From Cherax quadricarinatus (Eukaryota; Arthropoda; Malacostraca; Decapoda; Parastacidae), in assembly GCF_038502225.1 (NCBI RefSeq), contig NC_091369.1, positions 19,745,985 to 19,809,984 of the forward strand: a DNA stretch of 64,000 nucleotides, given 5' to 3'. The translations under genes and the position numbers were made by a program. Position 1 is the stretch's first letter. Every line of letters begins with the position of its first letter. Positions 22,949 through 34,225 of this stretch are shown piece by piece. The notes under the pieces were generated by a model. The model was not told where the DNA came from. It made no database searches and saw nothing but the letters and a program-made list of their open reading frames with translations.

Positions 22949-23701
22949 TGTTACGCAGAAATGTGGGATACCTGGGGGCTTGAGCCTTGTCTAAGGGCAA
23001 AGGTAAAAAGTTGCACACATCTATAGCATAAACAGGCCACCCAGGGCTATCCCAGTCAAAACAGAAAGCGCTAAACCAGTATGTGTTACTTCAATGGGTT
23101 GGTTAACAGAGGGTTAGGCAAAAATCCCAGTGAGGAAAATATATCTATTTATTCAACATAACACTATATACACACTCTAGAAACACCTTAATCCTAAACG
23201 CCCAAATGAGGGTACACACGAAACAGCTGACTGGAGGTCCAGCAACCATAGCCACTAGGCCTAGTCAGCGTCAGGCTATCTCTATTCCACTACAAACCCC
23301 ATTTCTTATTTCCTCATTCATCTCACAGCACCCTGCCCATGTCAGAGCCTAGGTGGGCATACAGGTAAGCCATAGAAGAGCATATGGCTTGGGTTAACTA
23401 AACAAAAGGTGTACACAACTACAAACTTAGCTTAAATATACAGCATCTTCGACGCCAGCCTCCACACCATGCTGACTCCACGTGACTGCCCCAAGCCACG
23501 CTTACTCCGCATATCCAAACACCCTTGGAAAATAAATCCCTAGCCGGATTTCTTTATAATTACAGTTAGAGTACTTTACAGAGCCCTCAAATGCACATTA
23601 TGAATTATAAAATTATTCTCTACAATTATAACATTCATACTATTATGGCCCACTTCTCCACTATATGTATATTACAATGTCATGCAGAACTCTGCATAAC
23701 A
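22949..23701 (-). repeat. 5' LTR of second-family Gypsy
   Basis: A 753-bp direct repeat of 16818-17570, in the upstream position for a minus-strand element. Ends at A23701 followed by the CCATG target duplication. Confidence 0.93.
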
Positions 23702-24609
23702 CCATGTAAGAAGAAAACTAGGTCATCACAAACAAATTCCTGCTTTACTTTAAATTCGTTCTCAACTGATGTATATACACTTACAAAGGTTACCCTCTGC
23801 CCCATCCACACACAACACCCTTCCCCCTCCCCCTCACTTCTTATCAACACAAACGGGCTCGCCTCCCTGATCAATATACCCACACCACCTTTCACACGTG
23901 CAGATGGCAGAGTCATGACCTGAAAACACACCACCTCCAGCTCTCTTCCCTCCTTGAAATTGTGTTCTTGCAGGAGCACTATATCCACCCTATATTTACA
24001 CAGAAACATTCGAAACCATTCCCTGTTCACACTATTACACAGTCCATTTACGTTCACAGTCATACACCTAAGGCCTCTTTGTAGTTTCCAACCCTTCCTC
24101 CTCTCCTCATTCATCCCAGGGCCTCCTGGCCCAGAGCCAGCACAGGGCTTCACACCATCAACCCCCTCCCCCTCTTTCTTGCGATGCCTCTTATCCTGAC
24201 TACCTCGACAGTGCTCTTCCTTCCTCCCAGACCTCTGCGCCAGCGTCAGGACATCATGTGAGTCTGACGCCGCAGCTCTCTTCCTCGTGATGCCCTCCAC
24301 TTCCATGTTGTCTTCTGAGGTTCCCTCATGATGAGCCTCAACCTCCACCACTCCTCGTTCCACGGCACACGACGACATCTCGCACTTACTTCTTTGCCTG
24401 TCAACCCTGCTATGGTTTTTATCATCATATTCCTCCAGAGGCAATGCCGTGACTCTCACCAGCTCAAGAACAACATCCTCTGCAGGCGGCATCAATGTCC
24501 TCAACACTTCCTGAAGCTCTTCCTCGAGAGCCTGTACCTCCTCCTGCACTTGCACTTCTGCGCTTTTCCCCTAGCTAGTAACAGATCCTGTTATGTCACA
24601 GCTTGCCTC
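23702..24609 (-). pseudogene. LINE copy B: ORF1 C-terminus running into ORF2 endonuclease N-terminus
   Basis: A single open frame on the minus strand from 24555 down. It begins with the acidic segment QVQEEVQALEEELQEV, which matches the C-terminus of ORF1 in copy C. It then passes through a basic, Lys/Arg-rich stretch (TRKRAAASD, DKRHRKKEGE) into the endonuclease start LRCMTVNVNGLCN, DIVLLQEHNF and WMGQRVTFVSVYTSVEN. Asn in NVNG and Glu in LQEH are the expected catalytic residues. It ends where the Gypsy element inserted, and its upstream end is cut by the outer Gypsy LTR at 24610. The lack of a stop between ORF1 and ORF2 is notable. Confidence 0.85.
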
Positions 24610-24828
24610 CGTGAGAGAAAAGTTCAATAGATAGGAGAAGCGAGGGAGTAAATAGTACAATAGTTTCATTGCCGGCTACTTGTTAAGGTAGGGTAAGTCC
24701 TGCTCCCGCTATTCCCCCCTCCTTTTTCCTCCTCCCCGAAAGTGATAGTTTGATTGCCAGCTGCTTGTTAAAGTAGGGTCAGTCTAGCTCCCACTATCCC
24801 TCCCCCCCCCCGAAAGGTGACGTGTGGG
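24610..24828 (+). repeat. Gypsy copy 3, 5' LTR part 1
   Basis: Matches the start of the Gypsy copy 1 LTR (gtgagagaaaagttcaatag) down to gaaaggtgacgtgtggg. There the complete copy 2 begins. The last five bases GTGGG are repeated at 33498-33502, where the LTR resumes. This is the outermost, older element of the nest. Confidence 0.9.
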
Positions 24829-25915
24829 TGTGAGGGAAAAGTTCAATAGATAGGTGTAGAGGGAATATATATAGTAACAGTAGTTTCACTGCCGGCTACT
24901 AGTTAAGGTAGGGTAAGTCAATCTCCCGTTTTTCCCGCCTTTTCTCCCCCTCCCTGAAATTGATAATTTGTCTGCCGGCTACTAGTTAAGGTAGGGTAAG
25001 TCACGCTCCCATTTTTCCTGCCTTTTCTCCCCCTCCCTGAAAGTGATAGTTTGACTGCCAGCTGCTTGTTAAGGTAGGGTCAGTTTAGCTCCCGCTATCC
25101 CTTCCCCTCCCTCTCCCCCCCCCCGAAAGGTGACGTGTGGGGCTCTGGTTAAACAGTAAATCACTAGACTCACAGCTCCCAACTCTACTGTAAGTACATG
25201 CCTGCCTTGTATTCTAGTGGATTTATTGGTTAAAAGCTTCACTTTTGACCAATAATAAACTTAGTCCTTTCAGTCTTGCTCTAGGTTGACTGTTGTAATA
25301 ATCACCACATCTTTTGAATATTGTACACTATCATGAAGAGTGATTATTTAAGCAGTGGGTAACCTGTCTATCTTTCCAACTTGGATGTCAGTGAGGGTCA
25401 CCTGGCAATCAACGAGCAGAAAAGGAGAAGGACTAACGTCCAGAGACTTCTCCATTTTGTATTGAAGTACCTGTGCACCTGTATGAAATTGCAGGACATA
25501 ACCCCACATCATTGCAGCAGTAAAGAACCTGCTTTCTTGTCATCGGGATATTATACTCACGGCGATAATCTGTGAAGATCTAGCCAGTGGTGGTCACCAA
25601 CACCTGCGACCCCCCCCCCATCATCAGCAACGGCTACGATTTCAACAACAGTGTCACCAACACCAGACACCCACGTTTTATATACATTTAAATTAGCGTT
25701 GAATTCAGTTATCATTTATATTTTTCATTTTTCATTTTCTTTAAAAATAGGATTAATATTTCATATTTAAGTGTTTTACATTTTATATTTTCTATATAAT
25801 AAAGTGTTTATGTTTGTCTGTTATTATTTCTTTTTCTATTCATTAATTTTCCTGAGGAGGAGCCAGCCTGAGTAATACTGACTGAAGTTGTTACAGGGCT
25901 GAGTAAGCCTTCGCA
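24829..25915 (+). repeat. 5' LTR of Gypsy copy 2
   Basis: A 1087-bp direct repeat of 32412-33497, TGTGAG...CTTCGCA (the 3' copy ends CTTCACA). By eye there are only a few differences per hundred bases between the two. It forms a subfamily distinct from copy 1 and copy 3 LTRs, for example ataggtgtagagggaatatata near the start. Confidence 0.93.
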
Positions 25916-25917
25916 AG

Positions 25918-25935
25918 TGGCGACCTTGCCAGGAT
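25918..25935 (+). other. Primer binding site, Gypsy copy 2
   Basis: TGGCGACCTTGCCAGGAT, identical to copy 1, starting two bases after the LTR. Confidence 0.7.
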
Positions 25936-26484
25936 CAACTCTACTGGATCAAGATTCAACTCCATCTCGAATCTACCATTGGAACTTCAACGCCGCATAC
26001 CACAGACAGTTACCACCAGCCATGAGTAATCATTCTCTATGGTAGGACTACGGTACAGGTATTTAAAAGATTTGGTGATTGTTATAGTCTCAATTTATTG
26101 TAAGTCAAGTCAGGCAGGATATAATAGTTAATTCTGCCACTTTTTCATGTGAGCTTGAAACACTTTGGAGGATTAGACTCTAGGGACCCGAGATTTTCCA
26201 GTGACAACTTGTTTCATTGAGCTCTTTATTATATCAAGGGAACTGTCATAGGACACTCTTGATTTGTTGGTGAGAAGATTGGATGATCAAGGAACCCCAT
26301 TCTACTTACTGTTTGCTCGGAGCCGTCATTGAACCCTTCGTTTTCGTTAATACATATTGTTTAATTGAAGCAGGGATCGAGCCCTCTGGTTTATTTACAG
26401 TTTGAGCGGAGCAGGAATTGAACCCTCTGTTTTCTTTATTACCCGTTTCATTTTCCCCTGAGAGTTTAAGTTATTCTTGCAAGT

Positions 26485-27510
26485 ATGGATGAATACCAGT
26501 TTTGGATGAATGCTGGAAGTAAGTTAGGAATAACAGGGAAAAATTTAGAATCTTTCATTAGTGCTAAGATCCAGGAAAGACTTGAAAGAGAGAGAATTGA
26601 GAGAGAAGAAAGACAGCTAGAAAGGGAAAGAGAAGAGAATAAGGAGAGAGAGAGAATCGAAAGAGAAGACAAAAAGGAGAAAGAGAGAATTGAGAGAGAA
26701 ATCCGAGAAAGACAGTTAGAAAGAGAGCGAGAAGACCAAAAAGAGCATGATAGACTTGATCGTGAGGAAAGAGCTAGAGTACGTGAAGAACAGGTTAAAT
26801 TAAGAGAACTTGAGGAAAGAGCAAGGGATAGAGAAGTTGAGGAAAAAGCTAGAGAACATGAGTTAATAGAGAGAGAAAAGGATCGCGAGTTCGAGAAATC
26901 TCGCCTTGAATTAGAGAATAAAAAGTTAACTTTTACACAACAACAATTAGAGGAAGCAGTAATGGAACAACGTGCAGTCAGTGCACATATTCCAACACCT
27001 AATTTACCTCCCTTCACAGAGGGGGAAGACATAACTTCATACATTATCAGGTTTGAAAATACCGCTACCCTCTGTGAATGGCCTGCTGACACCTGGGCTT
27101 CCAGGTTAGGAATGTCATTTTCTGGTACAGCCTTAAATATCTATGCAACTTTGTCGCAGGATATCATATGTAATTATAACCTACTGAAGAAGGCAATCCT
27201 TAAAGCCTATAAAAAAAACCTCTAATTCTTACAGGAAAGATTTCAGGTATGCCACCTTACAGCTTGGCCAGAACTTTCAACAGTTACAGGTAACACTCTT
27301 TCGTTTGTTCGACTTTTGGATAGAGAGTTCAGGAATTGATCACAGTTATGAATCTCTTCGAGACTTCATGGTTGCTGACCAGTTCCTGACAGCTCTTCCT
27401 CACCAGATACGAACATTCATCAGAGAACGTAACCTGATTAAAGCTTAGGAAGTTGCTGAGGCTGCTGACCTGTATGCTGAGGCTCGAACATTAAAATGTT
27501 ATAAATGGTA
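26485..27510 (+). pseudogene. gag, Gypsy copy 2
   Basis: Starts at ATG 26485 (MDEYQFWMNAGSKLG). Residues ~30-150 are an extreme Arg/Glu-rich coiled coil (ERERIEREERQLEREREE and similar). Residues ~165-245 are the capsid N-terminal part (FTEGEDITSYIIRFENTA, WPADTWASRLG, LLKKAILKAY). An extra A in the poly(A) run near 27212 ends the frame at 27225. The capsid continues in another frame to ESLRDFMVADQFLTALP, a SCAN-like segment, and meets a stop near 27447 (cttagga). A 52-bp insertion flanked by a 12-bp repeat follows at 27486-27537. Confidence 0.88.
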
Positions 27511-27537
27511 TGTGTCTTACCTAACATGCTGAGGCTC
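27474..27537 (+). repeat. 52-bp insertion with 12-bp direct repeat in gag
   Basis: ATGCTGAGGCTC at 27474-27485 and again at 27526-27537 bracket 40 bp absent from copies 1 and 3. The filler contains the small palindrome aacattaaaatgtt. It may be a footprint of a small transposon or repair-associated filler. Confidence 0.8.
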
Positions 27538-27614
27538 ACAATTCCTATAAAGACCTAAAGGGATCGAACCCTAAGGGTAAGGGTTCATCAGACCTTAAGA
27601 AATCAAAGCCTCTA

Positions 27615-28241
27615 GTGGAAAGTAAAATGAGTTCTTTTATTCCTGTTTGTCATTTGTGTGGTGTTAAGGGACATAAACGTCCAGATTGTCCTTCTAAGAA
27701 GGTCCAAAAAGTTGGAAGATGTTTTAAAGACTGTAATGACCAAGCACCCTTCAGTTCAGGAACAGTTAATGGACTTAATGTATCTACCATTTTACGAGAC
27801 ATTGGATGCACATGTATAGTCATTTCTGATAAGCTGTTCCCTAACCTTAAAGAAACTCATTCCTCTGCTATACTTTCAGACTACTTGGGCCGTACTGACA
27901 CTTTTCCTACCATCCGTTGTTACATTAGGTCTAAATGGTTCACAGGTTGGTTTGAAGCCGTACTAGCTCCCATCACTTCTTGCTCCGTACTAATAGGTAA
28001 TGTAAAAGGTGCCATTCTTCCTTCTGAGGTTGACCTTTCATCACCAAAGATGGATATAAGTGTTCCAGATCCTCTTCCTGTGGAGTCAGAGAAGCCCCTC
28101 GAAAGTTCAGATGAGACAATGTCTCGTGAGATTCATGTAGGATTAAAAACCAGTGATGCTACTCTCGAAAGCGAGGTAGTAGGATCACCGGATCACTTGT
28201 TAGATGAAAGTGAAGCTACTGTCCTACTGTCCATCCTTTGA
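27615..28241 (+). pseudogene. CCHC knuckle and protease, Gypsy copy 2
   Basis: A 208-codon frame with the knuckle CHLCGVKGHKRPDC (C-x2-C-x4-H-x4-C, residues ~12-25) and the retropepsin site at residues ~61-66, here LRDIGCTC: Thr of DTG is replaced by Ile, unlike copies 1 and 3. The C-terminal half includes SVLIGNVKGAILP. The acidic linker is shortened after HLLDESEA by about 60 bp compared with copy 1. That deletion shifts the frame into the integrase ORF, which starts with overlap at 28238. Confidence 0.85.
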
Positions 28242-29918
28242 TTTTCCCTGACTTTAAGCCTTTAGATATATCGAAGGACTCCTTTGTCAAGTTACAACGT
28301 AATTTCCCTTCTCTTCAGAATTGCCATAATGCCGCTAAGCAAAATCAAGTTATCCAAAGGAAAAACTTTTCATACAAATTTGAATATATAAAAGGTATCT
28401 TGTACAAGTCAGTATTCAAATTAAATTCAAATGAGATAGACTATTCCATCTTAGTTGTTCCAAGTCAATGCAGAGAGACTGTTCTTAAAATGGCTCATGA
28501 CCTGCCAGTGGCCGGACATTTCTCGCATCGTAAAACCTTAAATAAAATTAGGGAAACCTATTTTTGGCCAAAAATGTCCTCAGATGTCACTACCTATTGT
28601 AGATCATGTAAAGTTTGCCAACTGTCATCCTCCCGAGGTACCAGGCGAGTACCTATGGTCAAAATGCCTATCTTTACGGTACCGTTTGAAAGAGTAGCTA
28701 TTGACATCGTTGGTCCTTTATCTCCACTTTCATCTGGGGGACATAGATATATATTAACATTAGTTGATTATGCTTCGAGTTTCCCTGAAGCCATACCCTT
28801 AAAGACCATAACTACTACAGAGGTGGCTGAAGCCCTTTTGTCCATCTTCTCCAGAGTGGGCATCCCTAGAGAAATTTTGTCTGACCGTGGGACACAATTC
28901 ACATCTGACTTAATGCAACATCTATACAAACTTCTGGGAGTGAAGCCTCTCTTCACCACACCCTATCATCCCAGCTGTAATGGGAGGATTGAGCGCCAGC
29001 ATTCGATTCTCAAGTCCATTTTAAAGAAACTTTGCTCCCTTAAACCTAAGGAGTGGCATCGTTACCAACCCTGTGCTTTGTTTGCCATGAGGGAAGTTCC
29101 CAGTGACTCTTTGGGGTTTTCACCTTTTGAACTTCTCTATGGTAGACAGGCCAGAGGTCCACTGTCCATCCTTCATGACTTATGGACTAATGAGGAGGTA
29201 AATGCTGAGGTTCAGTCTTCTTACCAGTTTCTCCTTGACCTTAGATCCAAACTTGAGGAGACCTCTGACATAGTTTCGAAAAACCTAAGCTTGTCAATGG
29301 ACCAGTACAAAACCTATTTTGACTCCAAAAGTCAGAGGAGAAGTTTTAACGTAGGGGATGAAGTTCTTGTACTTTTGACTATTAAGTCAAATAAATTATT
29401 AGTAGCATGGAAAGGTCCATATAAAGTATTAAAAATTTGTGGGAAAGTTGATTACCTCATAGAAGTCAAGGGGAAACCTAAGCTTTATCATATCAACATC
29501 CTTAAGAAATATTACCGAAGAAATTCAGTTAACTGCCTTGACAACTTTGACTTAGTTTTTCCACACGAACTTGATAAGACAACTGAAGAATGTACAGTGT
29601 GCGTAATTGACACCTCTAACTTAGACTATGATGAAGAACTACATGACTTGGTGACTCTTGACCACTCGGATGCAACCAACATTAATATTAATGAGTCTTT
29701 GGATGACCATAAGAGACATGAACGACTTCAATGTGTGAGTAACTTTTCAGACGTCTTTACTGATATTCCAGGTGTTACCTCCACGGTAGTCCATAAGATT
29801 GACTTAGTGACGGACAATCCTATAAAACAGAAATTATACCCAGTTCCAGTTCACCTTAGGGATGCATTTGACCGAGAGGTAGACAAATTATTAAAACTAA
29901 AGATCATTGAACCTTCAG
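28238..29918 (+). pseudogene. integrase and RT N-terminus, Gypsy copy 2
   Basis: One open frame. Integrase zinc module: H and H in MAHDLPVAGHFSHRKT, then CRSCKVCQ. Core DDE: Asp in AIDIVGPL, Asp in LSDRGTQF, Glu in NGRIERQH. C-terminal GPY/F: VGDEVLVLL...AWKGPYKVL, then YHINILKKYYRRN. The frame continues with no stop through ~70 residues into the RT N-terminus (IDLVTDNPIKQKLYPVP, REVDKLLKLKIIEP). This directly shows integrase and RT were one polyprotein with integrase first. The frame is cut at 29918 by the foreign insert; the RT resumes at 31154. Confidence 0.92.
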
Positions 29919-31153
29919 GGAGCATTCGGTCAGAATTTTAACGACCTTTTTTTATGGACCGATTACGTTCATTTTTGGTGTACTATTAGAAGGTTATATC
30001 GAGTATGCTGTGCTGAAGTTTCAATCATATCGGCCAAAAAGGAAATGAAATATGCAAAATTTACGAAAAATTGCATTTGGCAGGGCACAGTTTGTCAGTG
30101 GTACTTGGACAAGTGGTTTTGACACTTGCTGCTGCTAGAACAACTCTAATTCCAACACTTATCGATGAGAATTCTAAAATAAACCTTATCTTCTTGCTAA
30201 AAAAAAATAAAGTTTCATAACTTTTTTGATATATTGGAAGATGTCGGCCTTGTTGTCCACATAAATCTAAAAATATTTTGGATAGTTCGGAAACACGAAC
30301 GCTACCCCGTAAAACAATCATTCTCCCATGTTTTTTGTGAGAAATAAAGTCAATTCAATCATAAATAAAGCTGCTGTTCCCCTAAATAGGTAAATAAGTT
30401 ACTTTCGAGATATAGGCCGCAGCGCGCGGCACCCCCGCTGCCCGGGAACAATTTTTTTCCCCGAGAAATTCGCTTTATTTTACACTTTTTCCGCGGCCTA
30501 CGAGTGTTTATTACAGTTAACCATTGTAAATCCGTTTTCTATCATCACTGATGAGAGAGGTCGGACCCTCTCATCACCTTCAGGGGAAATATCGATAGAA
30601 ATTTATTCCATGGGGCGTCATATTATGCTATATATTTTTTTTTGAGGTGTACTTTTTATGTTTATATGCTATTATTATATTGCATTATATCATAATAGAT
30701 CAATTATGATAGATAAATAAGCCTTATAATTGATATTAGCGTGGGTATGGAATATTTTGTAGGCTGGAGGTGTCGGCCATTTTGTGCACTATTCCCAGGG
30801 GTTCCCGAATGGTTCCTTGATCACATTATCTCCACCCACTCTGGCATGATCTCAGATGGTGAATTTGTATTATATTAGACATAAAGATATACGAAAACGA
30901 TAAAAATAACACGGGGAAAAACGTAACAAAAACGTCAACAAAGCTGAGTCAGCGCTTCTTACGCAACATGTTGTGTCAGCGCTGTCACCATGCCTGTTAT
31001 AAATGGCTGTAATTCCTTTTAGAAACATCGTACAATTATAATAATTATACCAGCGTGTAGCCAGAAAGTTCAGCTATTTTTTGGTAACAATAACTCAGTT
31101 TTCATATATTTTCGAATTTTTTTTTGCTCCGCGTGCGGGAAACCTCAATCTCC
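29919..31153. mobile_element. Unknown 1235-bp insertion in Gypsy copy 2 pol
   Basis: Bounded by an exact 7-bp direct repeat CCTTCAG (29912-29918 and 31154-31160); removing the insert and one repeat restores the frame found in copy 1. The insert begins GGGAGCATTCGG and its far end, reverse-complemented, begins GGAGATTGAGG, a weak terminal similarity. No coding capacity is evident. It holds a GC-rich core near 30415-30500 (cgcagcgcgcggcacccc) and a hairpin at 30549-30576. A non-autonomous DNA transposon is possible but unproven. Confidence 0.7.
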
Positions 31154-32317
31154 CCTTCAGTATCTTCATATTGTTCACCAGTAGTCATGGTTATGAAGGA
31201 GGATAATTCATATAGACTTGCTATTGACTTCAGAGGCCTTAATGCTATAACTCGGTGGGATGCTGAGCCTATGCCCTTAATAGATAGCGATTTACACAAA
31301 TTTTATGATGCTTCCTTCTTTTCAGAGATTGATATTGCGCAGGCATATCATCAAGTAATGTTAGATCCTTCTTCTAAGCAGTACACAGCTTTTCCTACAC
31401 ACCAAGGACTGATGCAGTATAGAACTATGCCCTTCGGTTTGGTAACTGCCTGTGCTACCTACGTGAGACTGATGAGAAAGGTCTTGGGTAATATGCCAAA
31501 TGTTTCAGTTTATTTTGATAACATTTACGTAATGACATCTACGTGGGGCGAACATATCCAAACATTAACATCAGTTTTGTGTAGGTTACACTCACATGGC
31601 CTCACTGCCAAGCCGAAGAAATGCTTCCTTGGGTATAACAAGATTAGATATCTTGGACTGATACTTTCTAATAACACTCTGCAGCCTCTCCCCAGTAAGA
31701 TCAAAGCTTTATTAGAATTTAAATTCCCCAAAACCAAGAAGCTCATGCAAAGCTTTCTTGGTTCTGTAAATTTTTATGCACGGTTTATCCCGAACCTTAC
31801 TGATCTTACAGGCATCTTATCTGACTTCCTTAAAAAGTCTGTGAAGGAACCTCTTGAACTTTCGGACATAGCTCGGGAAAAGTTTAATGAGATTAAAAGT
31901 ATCTTCTCGAAAGACCCTATACTTAAGATTCCAGATATTAATAAAACATTTTGTTTGAGAACTGAAGCCTCCAATACTGGCTTAGGTGCGGTGTTACTAC
32001 AATACCATGATGGTACTCCCTTCCCTGTATGCTTCCTAAGCCTGAAACTCCTTCCCGCAGAAACAAGATACTCAACCATAGAAAAGGAATGTTTAGCCCT
32101 TGTGTGGTGTATCTCCAAACTTAAATTTTATTTGTTGGGAAAAGAATTCATTTTAGAAACGGACCACAAACCTTTGATATACCTAGAAACTTTTAAGGGA
32201 ACCAACAGTCGCCTCTTGAGGTGGACATTGGCACTCCAGGCTTTTAAGTTCCATATTGTGTATATCAATGGTTCATCCAATTATTTCTCTGACTGGTTAA
32301 GTCGTGACAGTCAGTAG
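31154..32317 (+). pseudogene. reverse transcriptase and RNase H, Gypsy copy 2
   Basis: An open frame of about 388 codons from YCSPVVMVMKEDNSYRL. RT blocks: RLAIDFRGLNAIT, SEIDIAQAYHQVML, MPFGLVTACATYVRL, active site SVYFDNIYV (FDN, not FDD), and LGSVNFYARFIP. RNase H: RTEASNTGLGAVLLQY (first Asp now Glu), TIEKECLALVW, ETDHKPLIYL, and FHIVYINGSSNYFSDWLSRD at the end. The frame is intact to the natural stop at 32315-32317, but the RNase H Asp to Glu change and upstream damage make activity unlikely. Confidence 0.92.
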
Positions 32318-32411
32318 AAGATTTGTTGCCTTATGCGACTTCAACATGTTAGAACTTTTTCCTCGCCTATTCATCTTATACTCCTTGACTATAAGTCTTG
32401 GTATGGGGGAG

Positions 32412-33497
32412 TGTGAGGGAAAAGTTCAATAGATAGGTGTAGAGGGAATATATATAGTAACAGTAGTTTCACTGCCAGCTACTAGTTAAGGTAGGGTAAG
32501 TCAATCTCCCGTTTTTCCCGCCTTTTCTCCCCTTCCCTGAAATTGGTAGTTTGTCTGCTGGCTACTAGTTAAGGTAGGGTAAGTCATGCTCCTGTTTTTC
32601 CCGCCTTTTCTCCCCCTCCCTGAAAGTGATAGTTTGACTGCTGGCTGCTTGTTAAGGTAGGGTCTGTTTAGCTCCCGCTATCCCTTCCCCTCCCTCTTCC
32701 CCCCCCCCCGAAAGGTGATGTGTGGGGCTCTGGTTAAACAGCAAATCACTAGACTCACAGCTTCCAACTCTACTGTAAGTACATGCCTGCCTTGTATTCT
32801 AGTGGATTTATTGGTTAAAAGCTTCACTTTTGACCAATAATAAACATAGTCCTTTCAGTCTTGCTCTAGGTTGACTGTTGTAATAATCACCACATCTTTT
32901 GAATATTGTACACTACCATGAAGAGTGATTATTTAAGCAGTGGGTAACCTGTCTATCTTTCCAGCTTGGATGTCAGTGAGGGTCACCTGGCAATCAACGA
33001 GCAGTAAAGGAGAAGGACTAACGTCCAGAGACTTCTCCATTTTGTATTGAAGTACCTGTGCACCTGTCTGAAATTGCAGGACATAACCCCATATCATTGC
33101 AGTGGTAAAGAACCTGCTTTCTTGTCATCGGGATATTATACTCACGGCGATAATCTGTGAAGATCTAGCCAGTGGTGGTCACCAACACCTGTGACCCCCC
33201 CATCATCAGCAACGGCTACGATTTCAACAACAGTGTCACCAACACCAGACACCCACGTTTTATATACATTTAAATTAGCGTTGAATTCAGTTATCATTTA
33301 TATTTTTCATTTTTCATTTTCTTTAAAAATAGGATTAATATTTCATATTTAAGTGTTTTACATTTTATATTTTCTATATAATAAAGTTTTTATGTTTGTC
33401 TGTTATTATTTCTTTTTCTATTCATTAATTTTCCTGAGGAGGAGCCACCCTGAGTAATACTGACTGAAGTTGTTACAGGGCTGAGTAAGCCTTCACA
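32412..33497 (+). repeat. 3' LTR of Gypsy copy 2
   Basis: A 1086-bp direct repeat of 24829-25915, preceded by the polypurine tract atgggggag and followed immediately by the GTGGG target duplication. Confidence 0.93.
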
Positions 33498-34051
33498 GTG
33501 GGGCTCCAGACAAACAGTAAATCACTTGACTCACAGCTCCCAACACTACTGTAAGTACACGCCTGATCATATTTTAGTGGACTTATTGGTTGAAAGCTTC
33601 ACTTTTGACCAATAATTAACTTAACTTATTCCTTTCAGTCTTGATAGGTTAAAATGTTTTAATAATCACCACATCTTTTAGGTATTCTACTTATCATGGA
33701 GAGTGATTTCTTAAGCAGTGGGTAATCTGTCTCTCTTTACAGCTTGAAAGGACAGAGAGGGTCACCTGCTAATCAACGAGTAGAAATTGAAGGAGACAGA
33801 TTAACTTTCTGAGGCGTCCCAATTTCTTATCCACTTACCTGTTTGTGAATGAAAGTAGCAGGATATAACCCCTCATCATTGCAGTGGAAAAAAACCTGCT
33901 TTCCTGTCATATGGACAGATTATTGACGGCTAGAAAATCTGTGAAGAACGAGCCGGAGGGTTGTCATCAACACCTGTGACCCCCCCCATCATCGGCAACG
34001 GCTACGATTTCAACAACACGCAGTGTCACCAACACCAGACACCCAAGTTTT
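33498..34051 (+). repeat. Gypsy copy 3, 5' LTR part 2
   Basis: Resumes the LTR at gtggggctcc...cagtaaatcac, exactly where part 1 stopped, and runs to cacccaagttttata. It is interrupted there by a TA-repeat and a second insertion. The third part is at 36838-37055. Confidence 0.88.
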
Positions 34052-34222
<171 letters not shown>

Positions 34223-34225
34223 GTA

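Larger units (their letters stand above)
16818..23701 (-). mobile_element. Gypsy LTR retrotransposon, second family (minus strand)
   Basis: A 6.9-kb element with two 753-bp LTRs (16818-17570 and 22949-23701) starting TGTTACGCAG and ending CTGCATAACA. An exact 5-bp target duplication, CCATG, lies at 16813-16817 and 23702-23706. Read on the minus strand, the contents are leader, gag, CCHC knuckle, protease, an integrase-like piece, RNase H, and 1.2 kb of non-coding DNA. The RT domain itself is missing, so the element has a large internal loss. It interrupts the endonuclease of LINE copy B, which reads through the empty site in copy C. Confidence 0.9.
24829..33497 (+). mobile_element. Gypsy LTR retrotransposon, copy 2 (complete, nested in copy 3 LTR)
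   Basis: An 8.7-kb element with LTRs at 24829-25915 and 32412-33497 and an exact target duplication GTGGG (24824-24828, 33498-33502). Its gene order is gag, knuckle, protease, integrase, RT, RNase H, as in copy 1. It is the best-preserved copy of the family: integrase to the RT N-terminus is one 567-codon frame and RT to RNase H another of about 390 codons. A 1235-bp foreign insert (29919-31153) sits inside pol. Damage elsewhere includes a gag frameshift, a stop near 27447 and a ~60-bp loss in the protease-integrase linker. Confidence 0.93.

Noticed and set aside
30549..30576. CTGATGAG near 30548 followed by a hairpin, a possible third hammerhead motif.
   Set aside because: TGATGAGAG pairs with CTCTCATCA as a simple hairpin, so the core bases are base-paired and no GAAA follows the stem in the right place.
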